Shown one piece after another: positions 53,925-63,518 of a stretch of DNA of 64,000 nucleotides. The stretch lies in the NCBI GenBank assembly GCA_003232385.1, contig QIJE01000001.1, forward strand, positions 1-64,000, read 5' to 3'. How positions within the stretch are numbered: position 1 is the stretch's first letter; each line of letters begins with the position of its first letter. Below the pieces are notes generated by a model. That model did no database searches and was not told the DNA's origin. It saw only the letters and a program-made list of their open reading frames with translations. The translations under genes and the position numbers were made by a program. This stretch comes from a bacterium (GTDB lineage: Bacteria; SZUA-79; Acidulodesulfobacterales; Acidulodesulfobacteraceae).

Positions 53925-56456
53925 TCATATTACTATATTAAGTAATTTATTTTTTACGTATATCGTTTTTTTAATCATGCTTTCGTCGGTAACATATTTT
54001 CTAACCTTACTGCTATTCAAGGCAATTTTAAGCAGGTCCTTATCGTCCGAATTTATACTTGAGGTTATGAGGTCTCTCATTTTTCCGTTTACCTGCACGG
54101 CAATATTGCATTCTTCCGGGCTATAACCAGTGTCTTTAACCTTCGGCCACAGGTTTTTTTCTAAGTTCATGTTTGCGCCGTTTATGATTTCAAACGCCTC
54201 GGAGCAAACATGAGGAATAAACGGATAAAGTATTAAAATAATAGAATTAACTAAATATTTTAATAAATATCTATCGGCCTTGTTTAAAACTATTTTATCT
54301 CGAATGCTCTCTGCGGTAAAATCATTGAAGTCGTTAAGCAGTTCCATTGACGAACTTATTATAGTATTAAAGTGATAACGCCCTTCCATCTCTCTTTCGG
54401 CTTTTTCTATAATCCGTCCAAGCTTGTAAACAATCTTTTTGACGTTTTGGTTTATTTCGTCTTCTGCCGTTATTTTGAAATCCTTTTCGGTATCACAAAA
54501 GTTATCCGTGCATGAGATGACGGTTCTGTAAAATTTATTAATAAATCTGTACGCCCCTTCTACCGACGAATCGTTCCACTCCAGATCCTTTTCGGGTGGA
54601 GCGGCAAAAAGAACGAATAGCCTGACCGTATCGGCTCCGAATTTCTTAATAAGCTCGTCAGGGTCGATAACGTTACCCTTGGATTTAGACATCTTAGCGC
54701 CGTTTTTTACGACCATTCCCTGCGTTAAAAGATTTTCAAACGGTTCGTTTATCTTAAAATAATTTAAATCTCTCAGCGCTTTAACAAAAAACCTTGAATA
54801 TAAAAGATGCATAACGGCATGCTCTACTCCGCCTATATATCGGTCTACCGGAAGCCATTTCTCAATATCTTCACGTTTAAACGGAACCTGCTCCGTTCTA
54901 TCCGCAAGGGTATATCTTAAAAAATACCATGAAGATTCCACGAAGGTATCCATAGTATCGGTTTCCCGTCTTGCCCGTCCACCACATTCGGGGCATTCAG
55001 CATTAATAAACGATTCCGTCTTTTCCAACAAAGAAACGCCGGCATCGGCAAAAATTACATCGCGCGGAAGGACTAACGGTAAATCGCTTTCGTTCAACGG
55101 AACCGTTCCGCACTTTTCGCAATAAACTACCGGTATAGGGCACCCCCAGTATCTCTGCCTTGACACCCCCCAATCCTTAAGCCTGTAATTAATTACTCTC
55201 TTACCTATTCCCGTGTCTTCGGCAAAAGCACAAATCTTTTCTATTGCTTCTCTCGAAGAAAGTCCGTTAAAATCTCCGGAATTAATAAGCTCGCCATATG
55301 ACGTGTAGGGAAGATCATCGCCCTGCCCTTTTTCCGGTTTAATTACCTTTATTATCTCAATATCGTATTTTTTGGCAAATTCGTAATCCCGCCCATCGTG
55401 CGCCGGAACCGACATTATTGCGCCGGTCCCATAATCCGTCAAAACAAAATTTGCCACATATACAGGAATCTTTTTTCCGGTAAACGAATTAATTACGTAA
55501 GACCCGGTAAAAAACCCTTTCTTTTCGGCTATATCTTTTGAAATTAATGAATTATGAATCATTTTTTCTAACTCTATTTGCCCTTCCGGGCTTTTAACCA
55601 ATTTTTTCGCAAGCAGATGTGACGGAGAAATTGCAATAAAGGTTGCGCCGAAAATCGTATCCGCCCTTGTCGTAAATATTTCGATTACGTTATCGTTTTG
55701 ATCGACTCCTTCTTCCGAAGAATCTTCAGCTATTCTAAAAAATACGCTTAAACCGGAACTCCTTCCTATCCAGTTTCTCTGCATAGTCTTAACTTTATCC
55801 GGCCAACCCTTCAATTCGTCTATATCTTCCAATAGTTCTTCCGCATAAGCAGTTATTTTAAAAAACCATTGTTCCATGTTCTTTATTGTTGCATCATTGC
55901 CGCATCTCCAGCATTTTCCGCCTTCAACCTGTTCATTTGCAAGGGTCGTATGGCAGGACTCGCACCAATTGACATTAGAAATTTTTTTGTAAACTAAACC
56001 CTTTTTCAACATTTGCAAAAAAAACAGCTGTTCCCATTTGTAATATGAGGAATCCGACGTTACGACCGACCTATCCCAATCGTAGGAAAAACCGAGTCTT
56101 TTTAACTGCGTTGTCATAGAATATATATTGTTCTTAGTCCATTCGGCGGGATCGGTCTTGTTTTTTATGGCGGCATTTTCGGCAGGAAGCCCGAAGCTAT
56201 CGAACCCGATAGGGTGAAGAACGGAATAGCCCTTTAATCTTTTAAAACGCGCAACCGCATCCCCTATTGCATAGTTTCTGACATGCCCCATATGTATCTT
56301 TCCGGAAGGATACGGAAACATCTCTATGCAATAAAATTTAGGCTTGTTTTTTGAAATGGCACTCCCTGCACGGAAAGTCTTATTCCTTTCCCAAAAGGCT
56401 TGCCATTTGCTCTCTATTTCATCAAAATCGTAATTTTTATCCGTTTTTACTTCCAT
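53925..56456 (-). CDS. leuS: Leucyl-tRNA synthetase
   Basis: 843 residues, class I. The HIGH motif appears as PYPSGKIHMGHVRNY (about 52-66), and KMSKS as AKMSKSKGNVIDP (about 605). The editing CP1 domain (about 230-420) has TRADTIFGATFIAISP and the GTGAIMSVPAHDGRDYEF motif, where D binds misacylated amino acids. A C-terminal anticodon-binding domain ends at 843. Confidence 0.97.
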   Translation of the reverse strand: MEVKTDKNYDFDEIESKWQAFWERNKTFRAGSAISKNKPKFYCIEMFPYPSGKIHMGHVRNYAIGDAVARFKRLKGYSVLHPIGFDSFGLPAENAAIKNKTDPAEWTKNNIYSMTTQLKRLGFSYDWDRSVVTSDSSYYKWEQLFFLQMLKKGLVYKKISNVNWCESCHTTLANEQVEGGKCWRCGNDATIKNMEQWFFKITAYAEELLEDIDELKGWPDKVKTMQRNWIGRSSGLSVFFRIAEDSSEEGVDQNDNVIEIFTTRADTIFGATFIAISPSHLLAKKLVKSPEGQIELEKMIHNSLISKDIAEKKGFFTGSYVINSFTGKKIPVYVANFVLTDYGTGAIMSVPAHDGRDYEFAKKYDIEIIKVIKPEKGQGDDLPYTSYGELINSGDFNGLSSREAIEKICAFAEDTGIGKRVINYRLKDWGVSRQRYWGCPIPVVYCEKCGTVPLNESDLPLVLPRDVIFADAGVSLLEKTESFINAECPECGGRARRETDTMDTFVESSWYFLRYTLADRTEQVPFKREDIEKWLPVDRYIGGVEHAVMHLLYSRFFVKALRDLNYFKINEPFENLLTQGMVVKNGAKMSKSKGNVIDPDELIKKFGADTVRLFVLFAAPPEKDLEWNDSSVEGAYRFINKFYRTVISCTDNFCDTEKDFKITAEDEINQNVKKIVYKLGRIIEKAEREMEGRYHFNTIISSSMELLNDFNDFTAESIRDKIVLNKADRYLLKYLVNSIILILYPFIPHVCSEAFEIINGANMNLEKNLWPKVKDTGYSPEECNIAVQVNGKMRDLITSSINSDDKDLLKIALNSSKVRKYVTDESMIKKTIYVKNKLLNIVI

Positions 56457-56474
56457 ATCGTTACATATTATATA

Positions 56475-56936
56475 TTAAATATATTTTACTATAGATATAA
56501 AAAACAGTATAGTCCCGACAACAACCGAGCTATCGGCTAAATTAAAACTAGGCCAATGGTATCCGTATATGTGAAAATCAAGAAAATCAACCACGTATCC
56601 CTGAAAAATCCTGCTTAAAAGATTAGAAAACGCCCCGGAAATTACCAGGGAAGACGAGAAGGCGAGTAAATTAGAGCTAATCTTCGTCCTAAATAAAAAA
56701 TATATCACTGCCAAAATTATTAAAGCCGTTAGTATCACTATAAGAAGCGATGAATAATTGCTCATAAATCCGAAAGCAACTCCGGTATTATCGACATGAA
56801 CTATGTTGAAATAATATTTTATTACCGTTATCTCTTGAAATAGTGATATTTGCGTATTTACAAAATATTTCAAAAGTTGGTCAAAAAACAGAACAGGGAT
56901 AAAAACAGATATCAATATTATTAATTTTTTCTTCAT
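56475..56936 (-). CDS. lspA: Lipoprotein signal peptidase (signal peptidase II)
   Basis: 153 residues with four transmembrane helices. The catalytic Asp pair is in NTGVAFGF...VVDFLDFHIYGYHWPSFNLADS (Asp about 114 and 133), the typical NxAD(S) motif. It removes the signal peptide of prolipoproteins such as LptE and RlpA encoded in this window. Confidence 0.94.
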   Translation of the reverse strand: MKKKLIILISVFIPVLFFDQLLKYFVNTQISLFQEITVIKYYFNIVHVDNTGVAFGFMSNYSSLLIVILTALIILAVIYFLFRTKISSNLLAFSSSLVISGAFSNLLSRIFQGYVVDFLDFHIYGYHWPSFNLADSSVVVGTILFFISIVKYI

Positions 56937-56973
56937 TGACGACTGAAATTAACTTGTATGGAGGGTTTTACGC

Positions 56974-58188
56974 CTATTTTTTTAAATTATTTTTCTTGGA
57001 ACAATCTACCAGTGCCTCTATGCCCGGCAGCGTCTTGCCTTCCAATAGCTCGAGAAACGCTCCTCCACCGGTAGAAACATACGACATTTTTGCGAATTCT
57101 CCCGCTCTATGTATAGCAACATCTGTATCTCCCCCACCGACAATAGTCAGCGCATATGCGTTCGCAACACTGGAAACTAATGCGGACGTCCCCCTGCTGA
57201 AAGCATCAAATTCAAAAACACCCATAGGCCCGTTCCAAACAATAGTCTTGGCATTTTGCAATGCTTCCGTAAAAAGGGTAACGGTAGCGGGGCCGATATC
57301 TAAAACCATCCATCCCTTGGGCACTTCTTGGATAGTCGTTACTTTTGTTTCCGCATCCGGAGCAAATTTATCCGCCACGACGGCATCTACCGGGAGATAA
57401 AGTTTTATTCTTTTTTCGCTTATTTTTTCAAGAGTCTTCCTTGCACACTCTATCATATCGTCTTCTACCAAAGAACTTCCGACGTCATGCCCTAATGCCT
57501 TCAGAAATGTATTCGACATTGCACCGCCTATAATCAGCTTATCTACCCTGTCGGCCAAATTCGACAATACCTCTATTTTTCCGGAGACTTTTGCGCCGCC
57601 CACTATTGCGACAAACGGCTTCATGGGGTTATCTATCGCTCTCGTAAAATAATTCAATTCTTTTCTTATGAGAAAACCGGCGGCACACGTTTTTACGAAC
57701 CTCGTAACCGCGACGTTAGAAGCATGTGACCTATGAGCCGTAGCAAATGCGTCGTTGACATAAATATCGCATAACGAGGCTAATTTTTTGCCGAATTCTT
57801 CATTATTAGTAGTTTCTTCGGGATAAAATCTTAAATTCTCTAACAGTATAATATCCCCGTAATCGGCATATTTAACAATATTTTCAGGTAATTCCCCTAC
57901 GCAATCGTTAACAAATTTTACTTCTTTATCTAAAAGCCTGCTTAATCTCTTTGCAACAACCAATAGGGAAAGCGCCGGCACCTTTTTGCCCTTCGGCCTC
58001 CCCATGTGCGACATCAATACTACCTTTGTATTTTCATCCAAACAGTAATTAATAGTAGGAAGAACCGCCCTGATTCTAGTATCATCGGTAATATTACCGT
58101 TTTGATCAAGGGGTACGTTAAAATCCGCTCTTATAAGCAGGGTTTTATCCTTTATATCTATTTCGTCTATGTAAACGATATTTTCCAT
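56974..58188 (-). CDS. pgk: Phosphoglycerate kinase
   Basis: 404 residues. The substrate-binding RADFNVPLDQNGNITDDTRI (about 20-39), the basic MSHMGRPKG, and the C-terminal nucleotide site GGGDTDVAI and STGGGAFLELLEG are all standard. It makes ATP from 1,3-bisphosphoglycerate. It lies 3 nt after gap, so the two glycolytic genes are co-transcribed. Confidence 0.96.
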   Translation of the reverse strand: MENIVYIDEIDIKDKTLLIRADFNVPLDQNGNITDDTRIRAVLPTINYCLDENTKVVLMSHMGRPKGKKVPALSLLVVAKRLSRLLDKEVKFVNDCVGELPENIVKYADYGDIILLENLRFYPEETTNNEEFGKKLASLCDIYVNDAFATAHRSHASNVAVTRFVKTCAAGFLIRKELNYFTRAIDNPMKPFVAIVGGAKVSGKIEVLSNLADRVDKLIIGGAMSNTFLKALGHDVGSSLVEDDMIECARKTLEKISEKRIKLYLPVDAVVADKFAPDAETKVTTIQEVPKGWMVLDIGPATVTLFTEALQNAKTIVWNGPMGVFEFDAFSRGTSALVSSVANAYALTIVGGGDTDVAIHRAGEFAKMSYVSTGGGAFLELLEGKTLPGIEALVDCSKKNNLKK

Positions 58189-58191
58189 TAT

Positions 58192-59205
58192 TTATCGCAT
58201 CATCTTGATGGCTAACTCGGCAAGTCTCGTCGAATATCCCCATTCATTATCGTACCATGCCAAAATTTTAATGAGGTCATCCCCTATAACCTTTGTACTT
58301 AGCGAATCTATAATGGAAGAATAGGGATCGCCGCGATAATCCATAGAGACCAAAGGTTCTTTGCTGAATCCGAGTATGCCTCTTAAATATGTTTCCGAAG
58401 CCTCTTCCAACTTTGAATTTACTTCGAGCATCGAGGTTTTCTTGGAAACTTTACAAACTAAATCATTAATAGAAACATCGGGCGTAGGTACTCTTAAGGA
58501 CATTCCGTCAAGTTTGCCCTTCAGTTCCGGTAATACGTCGCAAAGGGCTACGGCGGCACCGGTAGTAGTCGGAATAATAGATAGAGAAGCCGCCCTTGCC
58601 CTTCGTAAATCTTTATGCGGCAAATCCAATATCCTCTGATCGTTGGTATAAGAATGAACCGTCGTCATATTTCCTTTTTCTATAGTAAAGTTTTCATGGA
58701 TTACCTTTGCAACCGGCGCAAGGCAATTTGTGGTGCATGATGCCATGGAAACGATAAAATGTTTATCTTTATCGTAAATTTTATCGTTAACCCCGAGAAC
58801 AATCGTTACGTCCGGGTCATGAGCCGGAGCGGAAATCAAAACTCTTTTGGCCCCCGCCCTTATGTGTTTTCCGGCATCGTCTCTTTTCCTGAAAAGACCG
58901 GTGGATTCTATCACGATGTCTACCCCGAGGTGTTTCCATAAAAGCTCCGACGGGTCTTTTATCGCCGTAATCAATGTCTCCCTGTCGTCAGCGATTAAAT
59001 GATCAATGTCGTAACCGACGTAGAAGTCAGCCTTGCCGTGTACGGAATCGTATTTAAGCAGATGTGCAAGAACCTGAGGATTGGTAATATCGTTGACGGC
59101 AACTACTTCGATATCTCCGTCCTTCTTTATCATATCCTGAAGCACCCTAAAAACGTTTCTTCCAATTCTGCCGAATCCGTTTATTGCTATTCTTAAATTC
59201 GCCAC
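58192..59205 (-). CDS. gap: Glyceraldehyde-3-phosphate dehydrogenase
   Basis: 337 residues. The NAD-binding start is INGFGRIGRNVFRVL (about 8-22) and the catalytic Cys is in SMASCTTNCLAP (about 153). HSYT with catalytic His (about 180) and the phosphate site TTTGAA follow. The start is GTG with a strong AAGGAGG site. A good promoter lies about 80 nt upstream. Confidence 0.96.
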   Translation of the reverse strand: MANLRIAINGFGRIGRNVFRVLQDMIKKDGDIEVVAVNDITNPQVLAHLLKYDSVHGKADFYVGYDIDHLIADDRETLITAIKDPSELLWKHLGVDIVIESTGLFRKRDDAGKHIRAGAKRVLISAPAHDPDVTIVLGVNDKIYDKDKHFIVSMASCTTNCLAPVAKVIHENFTIEKGNMTTVHSYTNDQRILDLPHKDLRRARAASLSIIPTTTGAAVALCDVLPELKGKLDGMSLRVPTPDVSINDLVCKVSKKTSMLEVNSKLEEASETYLRGILGFSKEPLVSMDYRGDPYSSIIDSLSTKVIGDDLIKILAWYDNEWGYSTRLAELAIKMMR

Positions 59206-59294
59206 AATCTCCTCCTTATAATATAATATTCACCCAAATTTCTAATTTTTCGAGATTTTTAACCTCATAATCCGATATTACGGTAATGCATGTT

Positions 59295-59324
59295 ATTATA
59301 TGATATAACTATAAACAATTACAA
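59295..59324 (-). promoter_or_regulatory. Promoter of gap-pgk
   Basis: Minus strand TTGTAA (59319-59324), 18-bp spacer, TATAAT (59295-59300). It would start transcription near 59288, giving a leader of about 80 nt to the gap GTG start. Confidence 0.6.
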
Positions 59325-59418
59325 TAAATAATTTCTTTATTATCTTGTTTAATCGCAAATTTATGATAATTATGGTAAAATTAACTATAATAAGCAAATT
59401 TGTATTAAGGAGGTTCTT

Positions 59419-60084
59419 ATGTTTAATTATAGGGGGCTTGAGATAGAAAAATTCTGTCATGACAGTTTTTTAGTGAAAAACGGAGAGATTAACCTGTATT
59501 TCGACCCGTTTAAATTAAGTAAAAATATTCCCAAAGCGGATTATATTTTCATATCGCATGAACATTTCGACCACTTTTCCTTTGACGATATTCATAAGAT
59601 TATTAAAGATTCTACCGTCCTATTTATGAACAAAATGACACACAAAGAGATAGATTCGCTGCTCGACAATAAAATGATTATTATTTCTCCCGGCGATTCG
59701 ATTGACTTTAACGGCTTACACATAGAAGGCGTACCGGCTTATAACTTGAATAAATTCAAAGAGCCCGGAAAGGTTTATCACCCTAAGGAAGATAAGCAAC
59801 TCGGATTCATCATTACTTTTAATGGAGTCAAAATATATTATACCGGCGATACCGACGATATACCGGAAATGGACGGCCTGTCCTCAAAAAATATAGATTT
59901 ATTATTTATCCCTGTCAGCGGAACGTATGTTATGACTCCCGCCGAAGCGTTGAAAGCGGCAGAAAAAATTAGGGCCGATATATCTATCCCTATGCACTAC
60001 GGTACTATAGTCGGCGATAAAAAACAGGCGGAAATCTTTAAAGAAGGTTGTTTAAAAAAGGGGTTGCATTCGGAGATTATATAA
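59419..60084 (+). CDS. UPF0173-type metal-dependent hydrolase (MBL fold)
   Basis: 221 residues. The metal motif is SHEHFDHFS (about 49-57), with YTGDTDDIPEM (about 145) and PMHYG (about 191). This matches the small UPF0173 family of beta-lactamase-fold hydrolases with unknown substrates. Its start has AAGGAGG. The HD-GYP gene follows after 17 nt. Confidence 0.88.
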   Translation: MFNYRGLEIEKFCHDSFLVKNGEINLYFDPFKLSKNIPKADYIFISHEHFDHFSFDDIHKIIKDSTVLFMNKMTHKEIDSLLDNKMIIISPGDSIDFNGLHIEGVPAYNLNKFKEPGKVYHPKEDKQLGFIITFNGVKIYYTGDTDDIPEMDGLSSKNIDLLFIPVSGTYVMTPAEALKAAEKIRADISIPMHYGTIVGDKKQAEIFKEGCLKKGLHSEII

Positions 60085-60101
60085 AATTTCCGCATACGAA
60101 T

Positions 60102-61052
60102 ATGGAAAAAATAAAGTATGTACCAATAATAATGGAAAGCCTCGTCTTCGGTAAAAATTCCGCTTATCCACTTTACATGAAATCCGGAGATAATTATATT
60201 CTATATAGGTCGAAAGCCCTTATATTTTCCAAGAGCGACACATTGAGGTTGAAAAACAGCGGCATCAAATATCTTTACATTAAAGAGGAAGATAAAGACC
60301 GATACGACAGCGATATCCTCGAGCATGTTAAAACCATCATAAATTCAGAAGACTTAGATTTTGAAGAAAGAACGGTAAAAATATACACATATTCCAAGGT
60401 TTATGCGGAATACGTCATTACGACCGGAGATCTCAAGAATAATCGGGAGGGAATTAAGAAATCTATCGAAACCACAATGGAATACTTGCTAATGAGCGAA
60501 TTTGCCTTCATGAATCTTTTAAATCTTTCGGACCATGATTACAATGAAATAGGGCACGGAATAAACGTCAGCATTTATGCCATGGCTTTGGCAAATAGGC
60601 TTGGGTTTTCCAATAAAATTTCGCTTTACGAGATCGGCCTTGCGGGGCTTATCCACGATATCGGAAAATTAAAAATCTCAAAAGAACTTTTGTCAAAAAG
60701 AGACCTAATCGAAAGCGAGCTTTACGAGATTCAAAAACATCCCTTACATTCGAAAGAAATTTTAATAGAAAACAATATAGATAATAGTCGTATAATTAAT
60801 GGAGTTTTAGAGCATCATGAATCTTCCGACGGCTCAGGCTATCCCTTCGGCAAATTGGAGGAACATATTTCAACTTATGGAAAAATTTTAGAAATAGTTA
60901 ATGAATTTGATACTCTAACAAGAAACAGACCTTACAGTATTAAATTAAATACTAAAGACGCACTAATCCATATGGAGCAAAACCACGGGCTATACAATAA
61001 TGCCTTTTTGAGAGAGTTCTCCCGCCTTATGTCTAAAAATATTTTATTGTAA
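60102..61052 (+). CDS. HD-GYP domain c-di-GMP phosphodiesterase-type protein
   Basis: About 316 residues. An N-terminal accessory domain (about 1-120, resembling DUF3391) is followed by the HD-GYP domain. In it HDIGKLKI (about 180) is the HD metal site, then HHESSDGSGYP (about 239-249) matches HHExxDGxGYP. Such domains hydrolyse cyclic di-GMP. The start is set at the ATG 60102; an upstream TTG at 60048 is inside the preceding gene and gives an unlikely N-terminus. Confidence 0.9.
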   Translation: MEKIKYVPIIMESLVFGKNSAYPLYMKSGDNYILYRSKALIFSKSDTLRLKNSGIKYLYIKEEDKDRYDSDILEHVKTIINSEDLDFEERTVKIYTYSKVYAEYVITTGDLKNNREGIKKSIETTMEYLLMSEFAFMNLLNLSDHDYNEIGHGINVSIYAMALANRLGFSNKISLYEIGLAGLIHDIGKLKISKELLSKRDLIESELYEIQKHPLHSKEILIENNIDNSRIINGVLEHHESSDGSGYPFGKLEEHISTYGKILEIVNEFDTLTRNRPYSIKLNTKDALIHMEQNHGLYNNAFLREFSRLMSKNILL

Positions 61053-61077
61053 ATCGGTGCTCGCCGTTTATCTCGTG

Positions 61078-61163
61078 TGGTGCCGAAGGCCGGAATCGAA
61101 CCGGCACGGATATTATCCACCACCCCCTCAAGATGGCGTGTCTACCAATTCCACCACTTCGGC
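61078..61163 (-). tRNA. tRNA-Leu (GAG)
   Basis: An 86-nt class II tRNA with encoded CCA. The acceptor GCCGAAG pairs with CTTCGGC. The anticodon stem CCATC/GGTGG encloses TTGAGGG, giving anticodon GAG. The long variable arm (TGGATAATATCC) is characteristic of Leu, and the T-arm has GGTTCGATTCC. Confidence 0.96.
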
Positions 61164-61191
61164 ATTATATAAAATTATGCAAATCTCAACT

Positions 61192-61551
61192 CTATTTTTT
61201 GCCGACGGCTTTTTCTTGTCCACCCGGAGTTTTAGAGCTATGTTTGTAACTGCCGTGTTTAACCAAGAGGGGTGACGGCTTTACGGTTTTTTTAATATAG
61301 CTCTTAATTGCGATAGGACTTTGCTGTCTTGCGGATAAATAAGATATTAAAAATGCCGAGCCCATAAAAAATATAGCAATTATAGCTGTGGCTTTAGTCA
61401 AAAAACTACCCGCCCCGGATGCTCCGAATACCGTCTGAGAACTCCCGCCGAATACGGCGCCCATTTCCTGACCCTTACCCTGTTGCATAAGTATAACTAT
61501 AATCAGAAAAACAGCGGAAACTATTAATATAATCATTAAAAACAATATCAT
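61192..61551 (-). CDS. secG: Protein-export membrane subunit SecG
   Basis: 119 residues with two transmembrane helices (about 2-22 and 53-73) around the conserved loop MQQGKGQEMGAVFGGSSQTVFGASGAG, which is diagnostic for SecG. The basic C-terminal tail is longer than usual. It assists SecYE/SecA translocation. A tRNA-Leu gene lies immediately downstream. Confidence 0.93.
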   Translation of the reverse strand: MILFLMIILIVSAVFLIIVILMQQGKGQEMGAVFGGSSQTVFGASGAGSFLTKATAIIAIFFMGSAFLISYLSARQQSPIAIKSYIKKTVKPSPLLVKHGSYKHSSKTPGGQEKAVGKK

Positions 61552-61641
61552 AATGAGCCATATTAATAAAATATAAGCATAAAGTCAACTATTAACTTTT
61601 AAAACTTTTAAAAAACTTTTTTTTATTATAAAATTTATTAT

Positions 61642-62619
61642 ATGGAAAATAAAATTTTAATCCATTTTTTCTACGGGGAAGATACCTTTAGGATTACAAA
61701 GGAAATCGAAAAAATCAAATCCGGAATATTAAAAAAAGAAGAGACCGATTTCAATTTCGATAGGTTGATATCTCCCGTTCCGGTAGAATTTTTAAATATT
61801 GCGAGCAGCTACCCGGTATTTGCGAAAAGGAGGGTTTTACAGATAGAAGATTTTGACGAGTCGTTCCTTAACAATAAAAGCTTACAGGTTTATTGCGAAT
61901 CTCCGTCTGAAACTACGGTAGTCATATTTTATTTCAACAGTCGTAAAATTAATGAAAATTCGAAATTTTTTAAAGAGCTGAAAAATAAAAATTATTTCAA
62001 ACTCCATAAGGTCAGGTTCTTATACGATAACGAATTGCCGTCTTATATCAAAAACCTTTCTAAAGAAAAAGGCCTCAAGCTTTCAGATGAGACGATACAT
62101 TATATAACGAGGTACACGGGCAATAGCACCCTAAATATCAATTCCGAGCTTGATAAAATAACCTCCGGAGTTAATGCTTGCGGCAATAGAGCGACGGAAA
62201 TATCATTAGATGAAATAAAGCCCATAATTGCTCTTTCGAAAAGGTTTAATATATTCGACTTAATCGACAAAATATTAGACAGGAACTTAAAAACGGCATT
62301 TTCTATATTTAATATAATTTACAGTGACGGAGAAGAGCCGATAAAAATCATCTCCATGTTATATAGCGAGGTAAGAAAGCTTCACAGGGCAAAAATACAG
62401 GAACGGTCGGGCATGGATTTTGAAACCGTTTTGAACGTAAACTCAATCCGTCCTTTTTTAAAAAGAAAATTTATAAAAAACCTTTCATCCTTTTCGATTC
62501 AAGACCTCAAAAAAATTACAAAACTCTTAGAGGATGCCGATTTCAAACTTAAAACGGCATCCATACCTCAAGACCTGGTTTTTGAGGAGTTTATTTTTAA
62601 GATTAGCTGTTTTTTATAG
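61642..62619 (+). CDS. holA: DNA polymerase III subunit delta
   Basis: 325 residues matching HolA: an N-terminal FYGEDTFRITKEIEKIK start, a VVIFYFNSRKIN-type strand, and a C-terminal helical collar domain (LSKRFNIFDLIDKILDRN, IKIISMLYSEVRKL). It is the clamp-loader subunit that opens the beta clamp. Its last 17 bp overlap rpsT on the other strand. Confidence 0.9.
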   Translation: MENKILIHFFYGEDTFRITKEIEKIKSGILKKEETDFNFDRLISPVPVEFLNIASSYPVFAKRRVLQIEDFDESFLNNKSLQVYCESPSETTVVIFYFNSRKINENSKFFKELKNKNYFKLHKVRFLYDNELPSYIKNLSKEKGLKLSDETIHYITRYTGNSTLNINSELDKITSGVNACGNRATEISLDEIKPIIALSKRFNIFDLIDKILDRNLKTAFSIFNIIYSDGEEPIKIISMLYSEVRKLHRAKIQERSGMDFETVLNVNSIRPFLKRKFIKNLSSFSIQDLKKITKLLEDADFKLKTASIPQDLVFEEFIFKISCFL

Positions 62620-62872
62620 TATTGCCGAGCCTTGAAAGCGCCGAAACTTTTCTTGCGGCATTATTCCTATGAATTATTCTTTTTGCAGCCAATTGCATTA
62701 TATAAGATACGTTTAATTTAAAAAGAGCAGATGCCTTCTCCTTGTCGTTTTCGGAAACTGCCGCTTTAAACTTTTTAATATTCGTTTTCATCTTAGAAAG
62801 ACTTGTCGTGTTACGCATGGTTCTTTTTTTTGTCTGCCTTACCCTTTTTTCCGCGGATTTATGATTTGCCAT
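62603..62872 (-). CDS. rpsT: Ribosomal protein bS20
   Basis: 89 residues, basic and helical, with the S20 start MANHKSAEKRVRQTKKRTMRN and the C-terminal KRIIHRNNAARKVSALSRLG. It binds 16S rRNA at the base of the 30S subunit. Its start has an AAGGGG site. It converges with holA. Confidence 0.96.
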   Translation of the reverse strand: MANHKSAEKRVRQTKKRTMRNTTSLSKMKTNIKKFKAAVSENDKEKASALFKLNVSYIMQLAAKRIIHRNNAARKVSALSRLGNTIKNS

Positions 62873-62952
62873 GAACTTACCCCTTAAAATTTAATATTGA
62901 ATTACAAAACTTAATCTTAAACTTTGAATTTTACCAAATTTATTTAAAAAAA

Positions 62953-63513
62953 TCAAACTAAATTCGCGATAATTTGTGAAACTTCTTTTAAATCCCGAAC
63001 ATAAAAATCCGGAATTATACTCTCGTCGTGTTCGTACATAGAATTTCTTACGTAAAATGAACTTAAACCGGAATTTTTTGCAAGAATAATATCACTGTCT
63101 TTGTCGCCTACCATGAATGACTTGCCGACATCTATTCCAAATTTTCTTACCCCGTTCATTATCATTTCGGTATTCGGCTTTCTGCAGGCGCATTTAATAT
63201 TATACGGCTCTACAATTCCATTTTCATGGTGTGGGCAAAAATATAAATCATCTATGGCTATGCCGACGCTTTCGTATATTTTAAGCAACCTACCGTTAAC
63301 AGCGGCCAAATCGTCCATGTTAAAGAAACCCTTCGCTATTCCGGCTTGATTAGTAACTATTATAAGCAAGAATCCGTTAATTTTAAAATATTTCAACGCA
63401 TCTATTGTGCCCGGTAATATAAATATATCGTCGGGATTTTTTAAATAGCTCACGTCTTTTATTAAAACACCGTCCCTATCTAAAAAAACGCACTTGTTTT
63501 TTTCATTTTTCAT
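62953..63513 (-). CDS. gmhB: D-glycero-beta-D-manno-heptose-1,7-bisphosphate 7-phosphatase
   Basis: A HAD-family phosphatase of about 186 residues. The nucleophile motif is FLDRDGVL, the later VTNQAGIAKG matches motif II. The zinc-ligand Cys cluster CPHH...CACRKPNTEM (about 106-125) and the VGDKDSDIILAKNSG end are characteristic of GmhB. It makes the heptose precursor of the LPS inner core. The ATG at 63513 is used; an in-frame start further up overlaps the acyltransferase gene. Confidence 0.9.
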   Translation of the reverse strand: MKNEKNKCVFLDRDGVLIKDVSYLKNPDDIFILPGTIDALKYFKINGFLLIIVTNQAGIAKGFFNMDDLAAVNGRLLKIYESVGIAIDDLYFCPHHENGIVEPYNIKCACRKPNTEMIMNGVRKFGIDVGKSFMVGDKDSDIILAKNSGLSSFYVRNSMYEHDESIIPDFYVRDLKEVSQIIANLV

Positions 63514-63518
63514 GATAT

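Noticed and set aside
60048-60101. Longer N-terminus for the HD-GYP protein from a TTG start
   Set aside because: It overlaps the previous gene and the extra residues do not resemble the domain. The ATG at 60102 is better.
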